Source of the DNA: Cannabis sativa
Lineage: Eukaryota > Streptophyta > Magnoliopsida > Rosales > Cannabaceae
Length of the DNA: 64,000 nt
Direction: 5' to 3'
Assembly: GCF_029168945.1 (NCBI RefSeq)
Contig: NC_083603.1
Coordinates: forward strand, 36,181,396-36,245,395
Shown: positions 23,774-37,114 of the stretch, one piece after another
Position numbering within the stretch: the first letter of the stretch is position 1
Layout of the letters: every line of letters starts with the position of its first letter
Position numbers and translations under genes: made by a program
The notes under the pieces: generated by a model
The model's database searches: none
The model's input: the letters and a program-made list of their open reading frames with translations, nothing else
Told to the model about the DNA's origin: nothing

Positions 23774-25685
23774 TGTTGGGAATTATTTTACCAGGATCTT
23801 AGATCTACTCACAAGTATGTTTATTAACATCCTAAATATGAACTTTCTAAAACGATAAAATAAACACATATAAAGTTAAGAAAACCTTACATTGATGCAG
23901 CGGAATTAATGTCTCCTTCCACTCAGATCTCTAACCCTTGATTCCTTTCTGTAGCAGAGTATAATCAAGATCTGAGCCCGAATCTCCTTCTTCTTCAAGC
24001 TTTGATCCTTCATAGTCTTCCAATCTATGATTGAGTTACTGCTTGCTGTGTGTGGGCACTTACTCTTTCACTAGGGTCACGAAAAAGATGAAGGGAAAAG
24101 AGAGAGAGAGATTTCGGCCAAGGTAGAGAGTGAGGAAGGCTCAGTTTTTCTGAAGAGAGAAATTTCTGTCAAAAAGGCTAATGAAAGCATGTGTTGTGAA
24201 TGAGCCATCACTTTCTATTTATAGGCAACTACTAGGTCTAGGTTTAGAATTATTTGGCATTAAAATAATGAAAATAATAATTTGAAAAATCATCATTAAG
24301 TGGCCGGCCATATGGTGTTATTGGGCCTTACTTAATTTTGCAATTTTATCAAATTTTATCTCTATTTTCTCAAAAATGCCAATTTTCCAATTCTAACCTT
24401 TTAAATGCCAAAACTAATTATTTAATAACTAAAATAAATTATTAAATAATATTGTCATTTAATTTAATTATTAATTAGACATATAAAGTCTATTAATAAA
24501 TAAATAAACCTAGAAAACTCTTTTCCTTACAATTTCACCTCTGCTTAGTGAAAATTCATAAAATTAGACATAGTCTAACTTTAGAATTATAATTGATCAA
24601 TCACGAATCAATTAATGAGTCTTACAAGCAGAATGTTCTCAACTAGAATGGGGACCATGGATCTATATGCTGAGCTTCTAATAAGTGAACCAAATTTACC
24701 AAGTAAATTCCTACTTATTAATTCTTCGTTGAATCCACTCTGAGAACTTAGAATTGCACTCTCAGACTTATATAGAGCATATTGTATGTTTAACGATACC
24801 AATATACTATCTCATTTAACCATTGTTATAATCTTATTGTGATTTAAAGATCCTCTATATAGATGATTTACATCGAGATGGGATTTCTTTACCGTTCTCA
24901 CCCCTCAATGTATTTTGCCCCTTAAAACACTTAGCTACCTGTAAATGGTGTTTAGTGATCTAATAATTAGTCAGTTAAACAAGAGCTCATCCATTTACTT
25001 CTATTTGCTAAGCTCGAAGGGAATCATCACTTAACTTCTATACACCAGTAGAAGCTATAGATTCCATATTTATGTTCAGCACTCCCACTCAATCATACTA
25101 TCATGTTCTCGAAATATACATATCACCCTGACCCAAAAGTAGGCTTAACTAATAAATCTAAGAACATGAATAACACTCCTGAGTTGAGCCCAAGCATATC
25201 AGGATTTAGATTCTTTTCAATTTTAAGATCAACTACTGATATTGACTTGGAAAGATATGTATAACGGTAAGTTTGTAATATCTTAACTTAGTTGCAATAT
25301 CGGTCCAGTCCAATGTATACTTCATACATTCGAAACTAGTATACTTTACTAATGTCCTGGAAAGAACATAACACTTACTCCAAGTGTAAGTACACATCAT
25401 CACTGATTATCACATTAGTGTAAATCAAATAACACTGATGAAACAGGGACCAAAACTTTTGATTCATATGATCACAATCACATTCCACTGTGTTGACGAT
25501 ACTGTAATTGTGAATAAACATATGATCTGGATTTAACTGATTTTGTGTGTATGAATGTCATAAACATATTAAACATATTAAACCATTAGCATGTAAAATT
25601 CATGCAAACATCAATCACTTCAAATTTCTTACATTGATAACTAATCAGATTGTAAAGAGTTTTATTTAGGGCATAAAACCCAACA
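23774..25685 (-). repeat. Solo LTR, Cop1 type iii (1912 bp), TSD GATTT
   Basis: TGTTGGG...CCAACA ends, flanked by GATTT at 23769-23773 and 25686-25690. The CopG pol remnant lies on both sides, so no internal region accompanies it. It closely resembles the solo LTR at 45473-47382. Confidence 0.93.
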
Positions 25686-26640
25686 GATTTAGGCAACGAC
25701 TAGTAACTAATCATCAACATGAAACTCGAATTTCTGGGAGGTAAGTTTGGATATAATTCAAAAATCAAATTAATGATCTTTGAATTGCTAGAAATTCATG
25801 AAATTTTTCAAACATTTCAAATTTCTTTGGCATAAGGCAAAGTCTAGAGTGATCGTTTTAAGAATACAACGAAAACTCATATCCACCCCTGAATGTACAT
25901 CCATCTGCGAATGAACTTAATTTCAGTGGATATAGGCATATTAACTCTTTACAGAGAATGATCTTGTCAAAACCACTATGAACAAGATACAAATGCCATA
26001 GATTTATAAAAAATGTGGTTGAATCTTTTGATGACTTAAGTTTAGTTACATCAAAGAGTTCTTAGAATAGTGCAAGTGGATTCTGGTCACAGAATACTAA
26101 ACTCATACAGTTTGAATCCATTGAAAGAAAATAGTTATTAAACACTTGTGAAAGTGTAACTGTATAATTAGTCATTCTTTCTTGGACCACCACTACTAAT
26201 CTAACTCTATGATTTTCCTATACAAGTAGGAGATATCTAAGATTGAGGATATATATCATTTTGGGATAGAATTCCGGGAATATAATCATATGCGTCATCT
26301 AATTTCTTAAGAGAAAATAAGACTTTATATGATTTATAGACCATTCATCCAATGATATGTCATTAAGCTGATCCGAAATGAATAAGCTTAGAGGAATTAG
26401 GATAATTTCGTTTTAAATAAGAATCCAACGATGCTCCAATTAGCGAGAGTCAAAGTAATCTTATTTATACAATCTTCTTGTTTCATATTGTAAAACACTA
26501 GTCTAAGGTGTCATCAATTGATGAACAGCTAGATGTTGTATATACAATATTTATCTTTCGAGATCTAACACTATTATGTTAGTCTAATGGTGAAAATCCA
26601 TTAGGGATTTATCTCATTAGAAAAACAAATCAAGTTAGAC
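25686..26640 (-). pseudogene. CopG decayed gag-pol, upstream piece
   Basis: Continuation of the pol remnant after the solo LTR. The integrase-region DNA is recognisable by comparison with CopC near 25740-25990. The stretch then passes into sequence shared with CopB (about 8300-9100) but not recognisably with CopC's gag. It holds the diverged leader module (26433-26453). Confidence 0.5.
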
Positions 26641-29600
26641 CAACAATGAAGATTTGAAATTAAACTACAATTTAATAACAGAAAATAACATGGTTCAATA
26701 CAAATTCATACACAATTCAGAAATTATCAAGCATATAGCAAGTAGGAATGACAAGTAAAAAATACTAAAGCATACAATCCTAAATAATTTCCAAGGTTTT
26801 CAACAAACTGATATCAGTGTCCCGTTTAGGCGAGAGTCAAAGCTACCATTCATTGAATAGAGTTGTCTGCTCATCTAAAATGTCAAACATTCTAGCAACC
26901 TTTTATTCGATCAAGATTGAAATCCGCGTTGTCTCGTTTAGGCGAGAGTCAAGGCTATTCTATCTTATGAGCTTCCACCATTGTTTCATATTCTTGCAAG
27001 TCTTATACAGTCGCCACCATTAGGGTGATCATAAACTATATAAAAAACTTACAAGATTACTTATCTTTCGAGATTAAACGGTGCTAACTTGCTAATGAAC
27101 GTTCCTCCATTAGGGAGAATTACTCACTAAAACAATAGCTATGTAAAACCAACAATGGAGATCGAATATCCTTATAATAATAAAGCTCATTATTTAATGA
27201 AGGGTTGTATTTTCTTCTAATATTTATTTTAATCAATTTATTTTAAATATATATTTATTTAATTAAAATTTCCAATTTAGAATGAAAAATTCTAAATATA
27301 AATTTTAATGTAATATTTATAAATTATACTTACATGGACATGAAAATAACGTGAATTATTTCCATCTTAGTAATAATTTCCATAAATATTTAGAAAATTA
27401 TTCAATTTAAGTTGTTTCAAAATTAATTTAAATTAATTTACAACTCAAATTTAATTTTCTATAAATATATATTGCATTTCGAAAATGCTTTAAAATAAAA
27501 TAAAATAAATCCTGTAAAATTACTCTAATTTTATGTTGGCCCAAAATTAATAAAAATTAATTTTCAACAAAAAATATAATTTCCCTATTTAATTAAATAT
27601 CTAAGAAAAATTTCAAATATTTAAGTATCATGATTAAAAAATCAACTTAAATATTAATTTTCTATTTAATTAAATACACTAGAAAAATACTTCAAGCAAA
27701 ACAGATAATATCTATCTAGATTTTCATAGACTAATTAATCCAATTTCTAATTATAATATATTTTAGTTCATTTATTTTAATTAATCATTAAATGAAAAAA
27801 ATCAATGATTTAAGTTGTTCCAAAATTAAATAAATAATTTTCAACTTTAATCTATTTTTCAAATAAAATTCGAAATTTCTACATTAAAGAAATGCAATTT
27901 CAAAATTTTGGGAAATGATTAATAAAATAAAATAAAATATATTTTGAAAATTATTCAAACTTAAGTTATTCTGAAATAAGATTCCAAACTTAAAATAATT
28001 TTCAACTTTAATTAAATAACATGAAAATAACAATATTAAAGTATCATGATGAAAATCAACTTAGATATTAAAATTTTCAATTTAATTAAATGTATTAAAT
28101 TCAAGAAACAAATAATTAAGCAAAGAGGAAATTTAATTATTAATTCTAGTTTAATACTAGGAAAATATTCTAAACTTAGATTGTACCAAAATTAATTATG
28201 AGACAATTAATTTCACAATCAATGATATTTTCCTATTTAATATTAGAAATAATAACTAGTACTAGAAATAACTATCTAGAATATATCATTGACTAAGTGT
28301 TTTTCTAAAATTAACTTTAAAATATTACATGAAAAATAAATTTCATATATTTTAAAAGTTAATTATGTTGCTAATTCAATTTTAATTAGGTTAGACTAAT
28401 ATAATTAGGGAAACTTACAAAAATACTGGAATTTGGGTTAATTTTTACAAAAATACTGTCACACGGAAATTTTTTCAAAAATACTGTGTTTTTATAAAAC
28501 ACCAGTAAAACACAAAGCAGTATAACTTAAAACAACAGTAGAACACTAGTAAAACACCAGTAGAACACCAGTGAAAACTTAACACAAAGATAACTTTAAA
28601 GATGAAACTTATAAAAAAACACAGTAAAAAAGTAAAAAATACCGCCTGGCAGTATTTTTGTAAAAAAATGGCAAAAGTTAGTATACCATGTAAATTTCCC
28701 TATAATTAACCTAATACAATTATTTAAATAAGGCAAATGGGCCTTCACAATTGGGGTAGTTCATGTGAGGGGGAGCTGGGTTCAGTATGTCGTACCCACT
28801 TCTATGGCCCCCAACTCTCACACAAGGCCCAAAAGAGAGGAATTTAACCTTTAAATAAACAATTGTTATTCATTGAATAAGCCCAAATCTAATTAGACCT
28901 AAATAAATTTCCTTATGTCAAAATTTATTTTAGCAACCTAGTCCATTTACTTAGTAAAAACTTAAATGGGCTTCCTATATGCATCTAAGCCCAAAAGCAA
29001 ACATATAGGCTCACACAGGTCAAATGATTTGGATGAGCCCTATCATGTTACTAGGTTTACACAGATGAAAGAAGTACAAAATTTACCTGTTACAAATTAT
29101 TTATAAGATCTATCGTCAATTAGACTTTGATTAAAATGAGATCATTGGATCTGTCAACAAGTTAATCATAGCAATTTTGATCAGATAAATAATAGGTTTG
29201 TTAAAAAGTTTTGAATAAACAATATAAATAAACAAACATTGTCCATGTAACAAATGTGAAATAAGATATTAATATAATTAAATTATTATTCATGTAATAT
29301 AACCAAATAAAGGAAACTAATTTTAAAATATCTAGGTTTATTTGAATCAAAATAAATTAAATATCTAATAAGATCAATGATTTGAAAAGAAAGAATCTTC
29401 AATATCACTTTCAGATCTTATAATTTAATAAAATAAACCAATTTTAAAATAGATTTGGTTAGATAATTATTATTTTAGGAATAAAATAATAAATGAATAA
29501 TAATTATCATAATTATATGTCAAAATATCTCAAATTAAGCAATATTCAAATCTCTACAAAAATATCTATGTTATTTAAATATTTAAGATATGATTTATAA

Positions 29601-30398
29601 AATTCTAATAAGAAAAAAAATGATATATATTTATATAGAAAAAATATCATTTTTAAACTTATAATTTATAAATAATTAAATATTTAACAAAATAACAAAT
29701 TTTTGAATTTGAAAAACATTATGGTAAGTATATCTATAAAAATATCTATGTTAATTTCAAATTTATTAATTATTTAATTTGTCATATAAGATAATTTTAA
29801 TATAATATTTTTTAAAAAAAGACAAAGTTATCTTTTAATTTAAAATATATTAAATATCAAAATATCTAATCTTATAATTAAATAATAAATAAATATTAAA
29901 GAAGTTAACAAATTTTTAAATCTGACCATAATAGGAAATATTTAAAATTGGAAACATTCCAAAAAAGAAATATTTAAAAATTGGAAAAATTCCAAATTGA
30001 AAATATTTAAAATTGGAAACATTTCAATTTAGAAATATTTAAGAAAAGAAAAATGAATTTTGGGAAACAATCCCATGAAAAAATTGGATTTTTGGGGAAA
30101 AACCCACAAAATCGCAATTTGTAGGGAACACCATTGAACCCTGATTTTCCAAAAATCATAACTCTTTCAATTTTTATCGGAATCGAGTTCCGTAAAAACA
30201 AAAATTGCTCAATTTTTCACAAGCAATCCAAATAAAATATTTTCAAAAATCGAAAAAAATATTTTTTATGGAAACAATACTGTACAACATCAACATTCAT
30301 CAACTTACACATAAACCAACATGAAACCATCCAAATCAACACAGAAACATATCAATCATCGTTTTAATTCATATTCCATGAAAGTAAATCATTACCAT
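26641..30398 (-). other. CopG leader, non-coding, with MITE
   Basis: AT-rich leader between the primer binding site and the decayed gag. The leader motif CCCGTTTAGGCGAGAGTCAA is at 26821-26840 and, with one change, at 26933-26952. The tandem foldbacks of CopA, CopB and CopC are absent. A MITE lies at 28408-28700. Near 30107-30130 there is a short hairpin (CCNACAAA/TTTGTNGG) where CopA and CopC have the palindromic hairpin. The 64-codon minus-strand ORF at 30007-30201 looks accidental. Confidence 0.6.
28408..28700 (+). mobile_element. MITE (293 bp), TSD TATAATTA
   Basis: The terminal inverted repeats are GGGAAACTTACA and TGTAAATTTCCC (one mismatch). The element is flanked by the 8-bp direct repeat TATAATTA (28400-28407 and 28701-28708). 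It is absent from the matching leader positions in CopA (about 2195), CopB (about 5880) and CopC (about 38400), so the boundaries are supported by empty sites. There is no ORF. An 8-bp duplication suggests the hAT superfamily; the orientation given is arbitrary. Confidence 0.85.
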
Positions 30399-30411
30399 GG
30401 CTCTGGTGCCA
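30399..30411 (-). other. Primer binding site of CopG
   Basis: The minus strand reads TGGCACCAGAGCC, two bases inside the LTR edge at 30414. It departs from the initiator-tRNA-Met complement further than CopA and CopC do. Confidence 0.65.
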
Positions 30412-30413
30412 GT

Positions 30414-31572
30414 TTTTGGAAATTATTTTACCAGGATCTAGATTTACTAACAAGTATGTTGGATTAACAACCTAATATGAATTCTAAAACAATGAAAATA
30501 AACACATATAAAGTTAAGAAAACCTTACAGTGGGTGCAGCAGAATAATATGACTCCTTCCGTTCAGATCTCTAGCCCTTGATTCCTTTCTATAGCAGAGC
30601 ATCACCAAGATCTGAACCTGAATCTTCTTTTCTCCTTCTTTGATGTAGAAATTCCATAGTCTTACATACTATGATTGAGGTACCACTTGATGTGTGTGGG
30701 CACTGCTCATCTCACAAGGATTTCGAAATTTTCTCTCTTTTTCTCTCTTAATTTCGTGGCTTATGAAGCACACAAAGACATGCAAGAGAAGAGAACAAGG
30801 GCTGCTATATATAGGGTAAAGGGAGAGCACAACTTTCCAAATAAACAGTTTCCTCTTTTACTGTGTAATTGATTAACTGCCTTATTTAGTGTGATCCACC
30901 ACTTTCCAATTTTTCCTAGGCTTTGATTAGCAATTACATGACAATTAAAATTGAAAATAATAATTTGGAAAATCACAAAGAGGTGGCTGGCCATAGGGAG
31001 ATATGGGCCTCACTTGGATTTTGTAGTTTCCTCAATTTTATTTCTATTTCTCCAAAAATGCCATTTTTCAAATTCTAATCATTTAAATGCCAAAACTAAT
31101 TATTTAATAACTAAAATAGATTATTAAATAATATTGTCATTTAAAATAATTATTAATTAGACATACAAAGTCTCTTAATTAATAATTAAACCTAGAAACC
31201 ATTTTATTTACGATTTCATCCTTACTTAGTGAGAATTCATAAAGTAGACATAGTCTAACTTTTAGAATTATAATTGATTAATTAAAATCAATTAAATGAG
31301 TCTTACAAGCAGTATGGTCTCAACTTGTATGGGGACCATGGGTCTATATAACTGAGCTTCCAATAAGTTGAACCGAATTTACCAAGTAAATTCCCTAACT
31401 TATTAACTCCTCATTGAATCCACACTTAGAACTTGAAATTGCACTCTCAGTCATATAGAACGCTCTATATGTTCCACGATATAGACACGTCATTAGTTAT
31501 CATATGTTATAACCCTAATGTGATCAATGATCCTCTATATAGATGATCTACATTGAAAGGCACTACTGTTAC
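30414..31572 (-). repeat. 5' LTR of CopG, left part
   Basis: Starts TTTTGG where TGTTGG is expected (one substitution). It matches the 3' LTR at 20337 base for base with few differences until 31572, where CopC begins. The LTR resumes at 56365. GTTAC occurs at 31568-31572 and again at 56360-56364. Confidence 0.9.
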
Positions 31573-33438
31573 TATTTGAATTATTTTACCAGGATCTTAG
31601 ATCTACTCACAAGTATGTTTATTAACATCCTAAATAAGAACTTTCTAAAACGATAAATTAAACACATATAAAGTATTAGAAACCTTACATTGGGTGCAGC
31701 GGAATTAAATGAATCCTTCCGTTCAGATCTCTAACCCTTGTATCCTTTCTGTAGCAGAGTATTATCAAGATCTGAACCTGGATCTCTTTCTCTGAATCCT
31801 TGATGCTGAATCTCCTTTGCTGATGATCTTTCTTCACGATCTTCCTCACTATGATTGAGCTATTGCTTACTGTGTGTGGGTATGACTCTAATCACTAGGG
31901 TAAGTTCGAAAATCAAAGGAAGAAAAGAGAGAGTGAGTGGCGGCTAGGGAAGAGAGATAGGAGGCTCAGGTTTTTCTAATTCAGAAAGTGTAATTTTCCT
32001 GAAGCCTCCACTATCTATTTATAGCATTCCACTAGGGTTAGGTTTGAATTATTTGGCATTAAAATAATGAAAATATCAACTTAAAAAGCCTACAAAGGTG
32101 GCCTTGCTTTTTGCAATTTTGCAATTTTAACACCTTTTGTATCTGATTTTCTCAAAAATGCCAATTTCCTAATTCAACCATTTAAATGCCAATTCTAACT
32201 ATTTAATAACTATAAATAATTATTAAATAATATTGTCATTTATCATATTTATTAATTGAACCATACAAAGTATCATAATTAACAAATATGCCCTATTAAC
32301 TCTTTCTTTACAATTTCGCCCTTACTTAGTGAAAATTTCACAAATAGGCATAGTCTAATTTGTGAATTATAATTGATTAATCAAAACCAATTACATGAGT
32401 CTTACAAACAATATTATCTCAACTAGTGTGGGGACCATGGGTCTATATAACCGAGCTTCCAATAAGTAGATCAAGAATTTAGCACTAAAATTCACTAACT
32501 TATTAATTCTTCGTTGAATCCACGCATAGAACTTAGAATTGCACTCTCAGTATATAGAATGCTCTATATGTTCCACCATATAGACACATCATTAGTTATC
32601 CATTGTTATAATCCTAATTTGATCAATGATCCTCTATATGAATGATCTACACTGTAAAGGGATTAGATTACCGTAACACCCTACTATGTATTTTATCCTT
32701 AAAACACTTGACCCCGTATAAATGATATTTCAGCTTATGTGAAATGAGATCTCCACCATTTATTTTAATTTGGTCAAGCTCGAAGGAGATCATCCTTTGC
32801 TTACTATTCGCCAGATAGAAGCTATAGATTCTATGTTTATGCTAGCGCTCCCACTCAATTGCACTACCGTGTTCTCAAAATGTACGTATCACCCTGACCT
32901 AAAAGTAGGCTTAACTAACAAATCAAAGAACACGAATAGCCTTTCAAGATTGAGCCTAATCATAACAGGATTAAGATCATTTGATCTAGGATCAACTTGG
33001 CGAGATTGACTTGAATAGATTTTACGGTAAGTTTAATTAAATCTAAGTCAAAGTTCAATATCAGTCCCTTTCGATGCATACTCCATGCATCCAACCTGAG
33101 CTTTACTTTAACCAATGTTCTGGAAAGAACATAGTATTTCTCCAAATACAAGTAAACTCTTGTTGTAGATTATCATATCAGTAAAACCCTGTGTCTGATA
33201 AATCTAGGAAACTTGATTCACATAGTCATGTTTACTTTCCAATGTTATGACAGCACAATAAACATGATCAAGTATGTGAAAAGGGTTTAAGATGAATTTA
33301 TAAATCAAATAGACAAGCAATTGATAAAGTGAACCAAAACATACACAAATGAATGAAAAATACTTCTGTTTCTTTATTGATGTTGAATAAAATAGATTAC
33401 ATTGAAATGGAGTTTTATTTAGGGCATAAAGCCTAACA
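31573..33438 (-). repeat. 3' LTR of CopC (Cop1 type i, 1866 bp)
   Basis: The outer end reads TATTTG in place of TGTTGG. The inner end CCTAACA is followed by the polypurine tract. It lacks 24 bp present in the 5' LTR (after the GGTGGCC near 32103), which accounts for the length difference from 1890 bp. TATA box at 32015-32023, minus strand. Confidence 0.92.
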
Positions 33439-33452
33439 AACTCCCACTTGCA
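33439..33452 (-). other. Polypurine tract of CopC
   Basis: The minus strand reads TGCAAGTGGGAGTT immediately before the 3' LTR, identical to CopB's tract. Confidence 0.75.
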
Positions 33453-33467
33453 CTAATATAAAACTAA

Positions 33468-34493
33468 TTAGTACATATCAATTAATCCTAAATTCTGACG
33501 GTGCTTTTCAAAGGCTGTCACGGCCAGGACTTTGGTAAATGGATTAGCTAGGTTGTCCTCTGTGTCAACTTTCTCAACTAGTACATCCCCTCTTGCCACG
33601 TATTTTCTTATAATGTGATACTTCCTTTCAATGTGTTTGCTTCTCTTGTGGCTTCGAGGTTCTTTACTGTTTTCTATTGCTCCATTGTTATCACAGAGTA
33701 GTACTAGAGGCTTTTCCATTCCAGGAACAACACCTATGCTGGTGAAGAACTTTCTTAGCCAGACAAGTTCTTTAGCAGCTTCGGCTGCTGCTATGTATTC
33801 AGCTTCCATAGTTGAGTCCGATATCGCGGTTTGTTTAGCACTTCTCCAAACCACTGCTCCACCCCCAAGAGTAAACACCATCCCAGATGTAGATTTCCTG
33901 TCTTCAAGACTTGCTTGGAAATCTAAATCAGTGTATCCTATGGGATTTAAAGCACCACCCTTGTAGACTAACACAAGATTCCTTGTACCCTTTAAGTGTT
34001 TCAGAATATACTTAACTGCATTCCAATGTTCTTGTCCTGGATTAGACTGATACCTGCTCACGATTCCAACAGCATAACAGATGTCAGGTATAGTGCATAA
34101 CATTGCATACATTAGACTTCCAACTGTAGAGGCATAGGGAATTTTGGCCATGTCCTCTATCTCTTGAGGATCAGTCAGTGACTGTTCCTTAGATAGACGA
34201 ATACCATATCTAGAAGGCATGTTTGCCCCATTGGCGTTGTTCATGGAGAATCTCTCTAAGACTTTGTCTATGTAGGTTGTTTGAAAGAGAGCAAGAGATC
34301 TGTTCTTCCGATTTCTGATAATCTGAATACCAAGAACATAGGCTGCTTCACCCAAATCTTTCATATCGAATTGAGTGTTGAGCCATTCCTTGATGTGTGT
34401 CATTTTCTTGACACTGTTTCCAATGATCAAAATGTCATCAACATAAAGGACGAGGAATACTACTATTTGGTCTTCCTTGAGTTGGAAACACAA
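33468..34493 (-). pseudogene. CopC pol: RT second half and RNase H
   Basis: 341 codons on the minus strand, ending at the natural pol stop. The RT active site Tyr-Val-Asp-Asp is at residues 17-20. The connection domain follows. RNase H keeps its three acidic positions: Tyr-Thr-Asp near the Gly-Tyr-Thr-Asp-Leu-Asp-Phe motif, Glu in Met-Glu-Ala-Glu-Tyr, and Asp in Cys-Asp-Asn-Asn-Gly-Ala. It would copy element RNA to DNA and degrade the RNA strand. It is separated from the upstream RT half by a frameshift near 34475 (one base lost, or two gained). The start shown is only the first in-frame codon after that break, not a natural start. Confidence 0.9.
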
Positions 34494-34807
34494 GGTTCAT
34501 CTTCATTCTGAAGAAAGCCGTAGGTCTTGATGATTTCATCAAACCTTTTGTTCCATGAGCGAGAAGCTTGCTTAAGTCCATAGATAGACCTATTTAATTT
34601 GCAAACTTTCTTTTCCTGCCCAGGAAGAACATAACCTTCTGGTTGCTCCATATAGATGGTTTCTTCAAGTACCCCATTAAGGAAGGCAGTCTTGACATCC
34701 ATTTGCCAGATTTCATAATCGAAAGCAGCAGCTATGGAGAGAAGAATTCGGATGGATTTGAGCATCGCAACAGGACTAAAAGTTTCCTCATAGTCCACGC
34801 CTTCTCT
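34463..34807 (-). pseudogene. CopC pol: RT first half
   Basis: The minus-strand frame continues that of the gag-protease-integrase ORF after one stop. It shows the copia RT opening (Glu-Thr-Phe-Ser-Pro-Val), the Gln-Met-Asp-Val-Lys-Thr-Ala-Phe-Leu-Asn-Gly motif with the first catalytic Asp, and Tyr-Gly-Leu-Lys-Gln-Ala. It runs into a stop at 34463 because of the frameshift that separates it from the Tyr-Val-Asp-Asp half. Confidence 0.9.
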
Positions 34808-37114
34808 TTAGGTATAACCCTTGGCTACAAGTCTAGCTTTAAAAGTTTCGACTTTGGCTCCAGCTCCTCTTTTCTTCTTGTAAACCCACTTGCATCCTAT
34901 CGGATGATAGTCGTCAGGTGCGTCTACATATTCCCAGACTTTGTTCTTTTTCATGGAATCCATTTCTGAATCCATGCCGGCTGACCATCGTTTCCGTTGC
35001 GGACTAGCCATTGCCTGTTTATAGGTTAATGGATCGTCATCAATACCGTCACCTACGACCATATTGATTTCACCATCCAAGCCATAACGAGCAGGTTTTG
35101 TTGAAACCCTCCCACTACGACGAGGTACGGTTTTCTTCTGAACAAAAACTTTAGTAGTAGATTTCTCAGTTTGTTCAACTGAGGGAGTGGGATTGTCTTC
35201 TTCACGAGTGGAAGAGGACGGAACATCGGAAGGACTTATATCTGATAGCAATTCCTCTAAAACAACTTTACTTTTCGGTTTGTAGTCTTTAATGTAGTTC
35301 TCTTCAAGAAAAGTAGCATTTGTAGAAACAAACACTTTGTTATCCTTGTGACTATAAAATAGTCCACCCCTAGTCTCTTTAGAATTTTCGACAAACATGC
35401 ATACTTCGGTACGAGATTCAAGTTTGCCTTCTAAGACATGAGCAGGGCACCCCCATATTCTGTAATGGCGTAAACTAGGTGTTCGACCATTCCAAAGTTC
35501 GACGGGTGTCTTAGGGACTGCTTTAGATGGAACAACATTTAGAATGTCATTTGCCATATGTATAGCATATCCCCAGAAGGATGTAGACAAAGTTGAATAA
35601 CTCAGCATAGACCTAACCATTTCCAAAAGAGTGCGATTTCTTCTTTCTGCAACTCCATTTTGTTGTGGAGTGGCTGGGGCAGGGTATTGGGATTCAATTC
35701 CAAGTTCAATTAAATGATCTTTGAACTGCATATCCATATATTCTCCACCCCTATCAGTTCGCAAGATCTTTAATGATTTACCTAATTGGTTTTGGGCCAA
35801 AGCATGAAACTCTTGAAACTTTTCAAACGTTTCAAATTTCTTTTGCATTAGGTAAAGAAAACTATATCTAGAGAAATCGTCAATGAAAGTGACAATATAC
35901 TCATAACCACCTCGGGCTTTGACATTCAAAGGTCCGCAGACATCAGAATGCACTAACCCTAAAGGGATTTTGGCACGCTCTCCCTTTGCAGAGAAAGAAC
36001 GTTTAGTCATTTTTCCTTCTAGGCAGGACTCGCACACTGGCAGTTCACCTAAGACGACATTTTTCAATGGACCGTCTTTGGTGAGCCTATTGAGTCTATC
36101 AAAGCCTATATGACCTAAACGTAAATGCCATAGATAAGTTTGATCATCGTTATCAATCTCTTTTCTCTTTAGGTTTCTAGGTCTAGCTACACTGAAAAGT
36201 TCACTATTTAGTGAGATTTGAGTACTCGGTCTTAAAACATAAAGCCCTTGTTCCATTATAGCAACACATATTTGAAATCCATTACGAGAAATTGAACAAT
36301 TTGTACTCAAAAAATTCAATATATAAGATTGTGTTTGCAAACATGAGACACTAATCAAGTTTCTACTAAAGTTTGGAATAAATAAAACATTTTCTAAAAT
36401 TAAAAATCTTTGTTGAAACTTGATGCGGGCTTTTCCTCTAGCTTTGACCGATACTAATTTGCCATTGCCAACTTTAAGCTTTAACTCTCCTGGAAGCAGA
36501 TTTTCCCAAGTTTCAAGCAACTGCAGTGAAGAACATACATGGTTAGTAGACCCAGAATCAACAATCCAGATTGATTTGTCGTTCTCTAAAACACATGATT
36601 CAAAGACAAAAGCATTACCTTCATTTGAATTGTTTGGAAGCCTGGGACATCGTTCTTCATGATGTCCCTTTTCATTACAATTCGAACATAGAAGATTATG
36701 TCTGATAATTGTACTTGAAGAAGCAGTTTTGCTAGATCCTTCATACCTAGTCCTTTTCCTTCGATTATTGATTGCAAACCCAGGGGGACCCATTGCAATC
36801 AAGTTCCGTTTATGGGCTCGTAATTCTGCTTCGAGCTTATCCATGTCGGAGGAGTTAGAATTGTTGATCATATAAGAGATAACAAATTCATTATACTCTG
36901 GAGGAAGACTATTAAGGATGAGTTGGACCCATTGTTCTCTTGATAAATCAATTCCTAGTAGATTTGCCTTTTGGAACTTCAGATTCATCATCAACAGGTG
37001 CGAGTTAATGCAACTACCAGGATGCATTTTCACACTATAGAGTTCTTTTGCTAAGATAGTAACTAGGAGAGGATCGGGGTGAGGGTTATTCATAATGACA
37101 CTACAACACATCAA
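34808..37114 (-). pseudogene. CopC gag-protease-integrase (768 codons)
   Basis: Order is gag, protease, integrase, RT start: the copia order. The gag part has a helical block (about 30-110) and a CCHC knuckle (Cys143, Cys146, His151, Cys156). Protease: Asp-Ser-Gly-Ser-Thr at 186-190. Integrase: His330, His335, Cys361, Cys364 zinc site, then Asp391, Asp454 and Glu490, a correct D,D-35-E spacing. The frame ends in TAA (34808-34810) just after Lys-Gly-Tyr-Thr, where a Gln codon is usual (CAA to TAA). The gag looks N-terminally short: about 100 residues usual in copia gag are not visible upstream. TTGTAG about 8 bases before the ATG at 37096 could be an intron acceptor (inference). Likely inactive as it stands. 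Confidence 0.92.
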
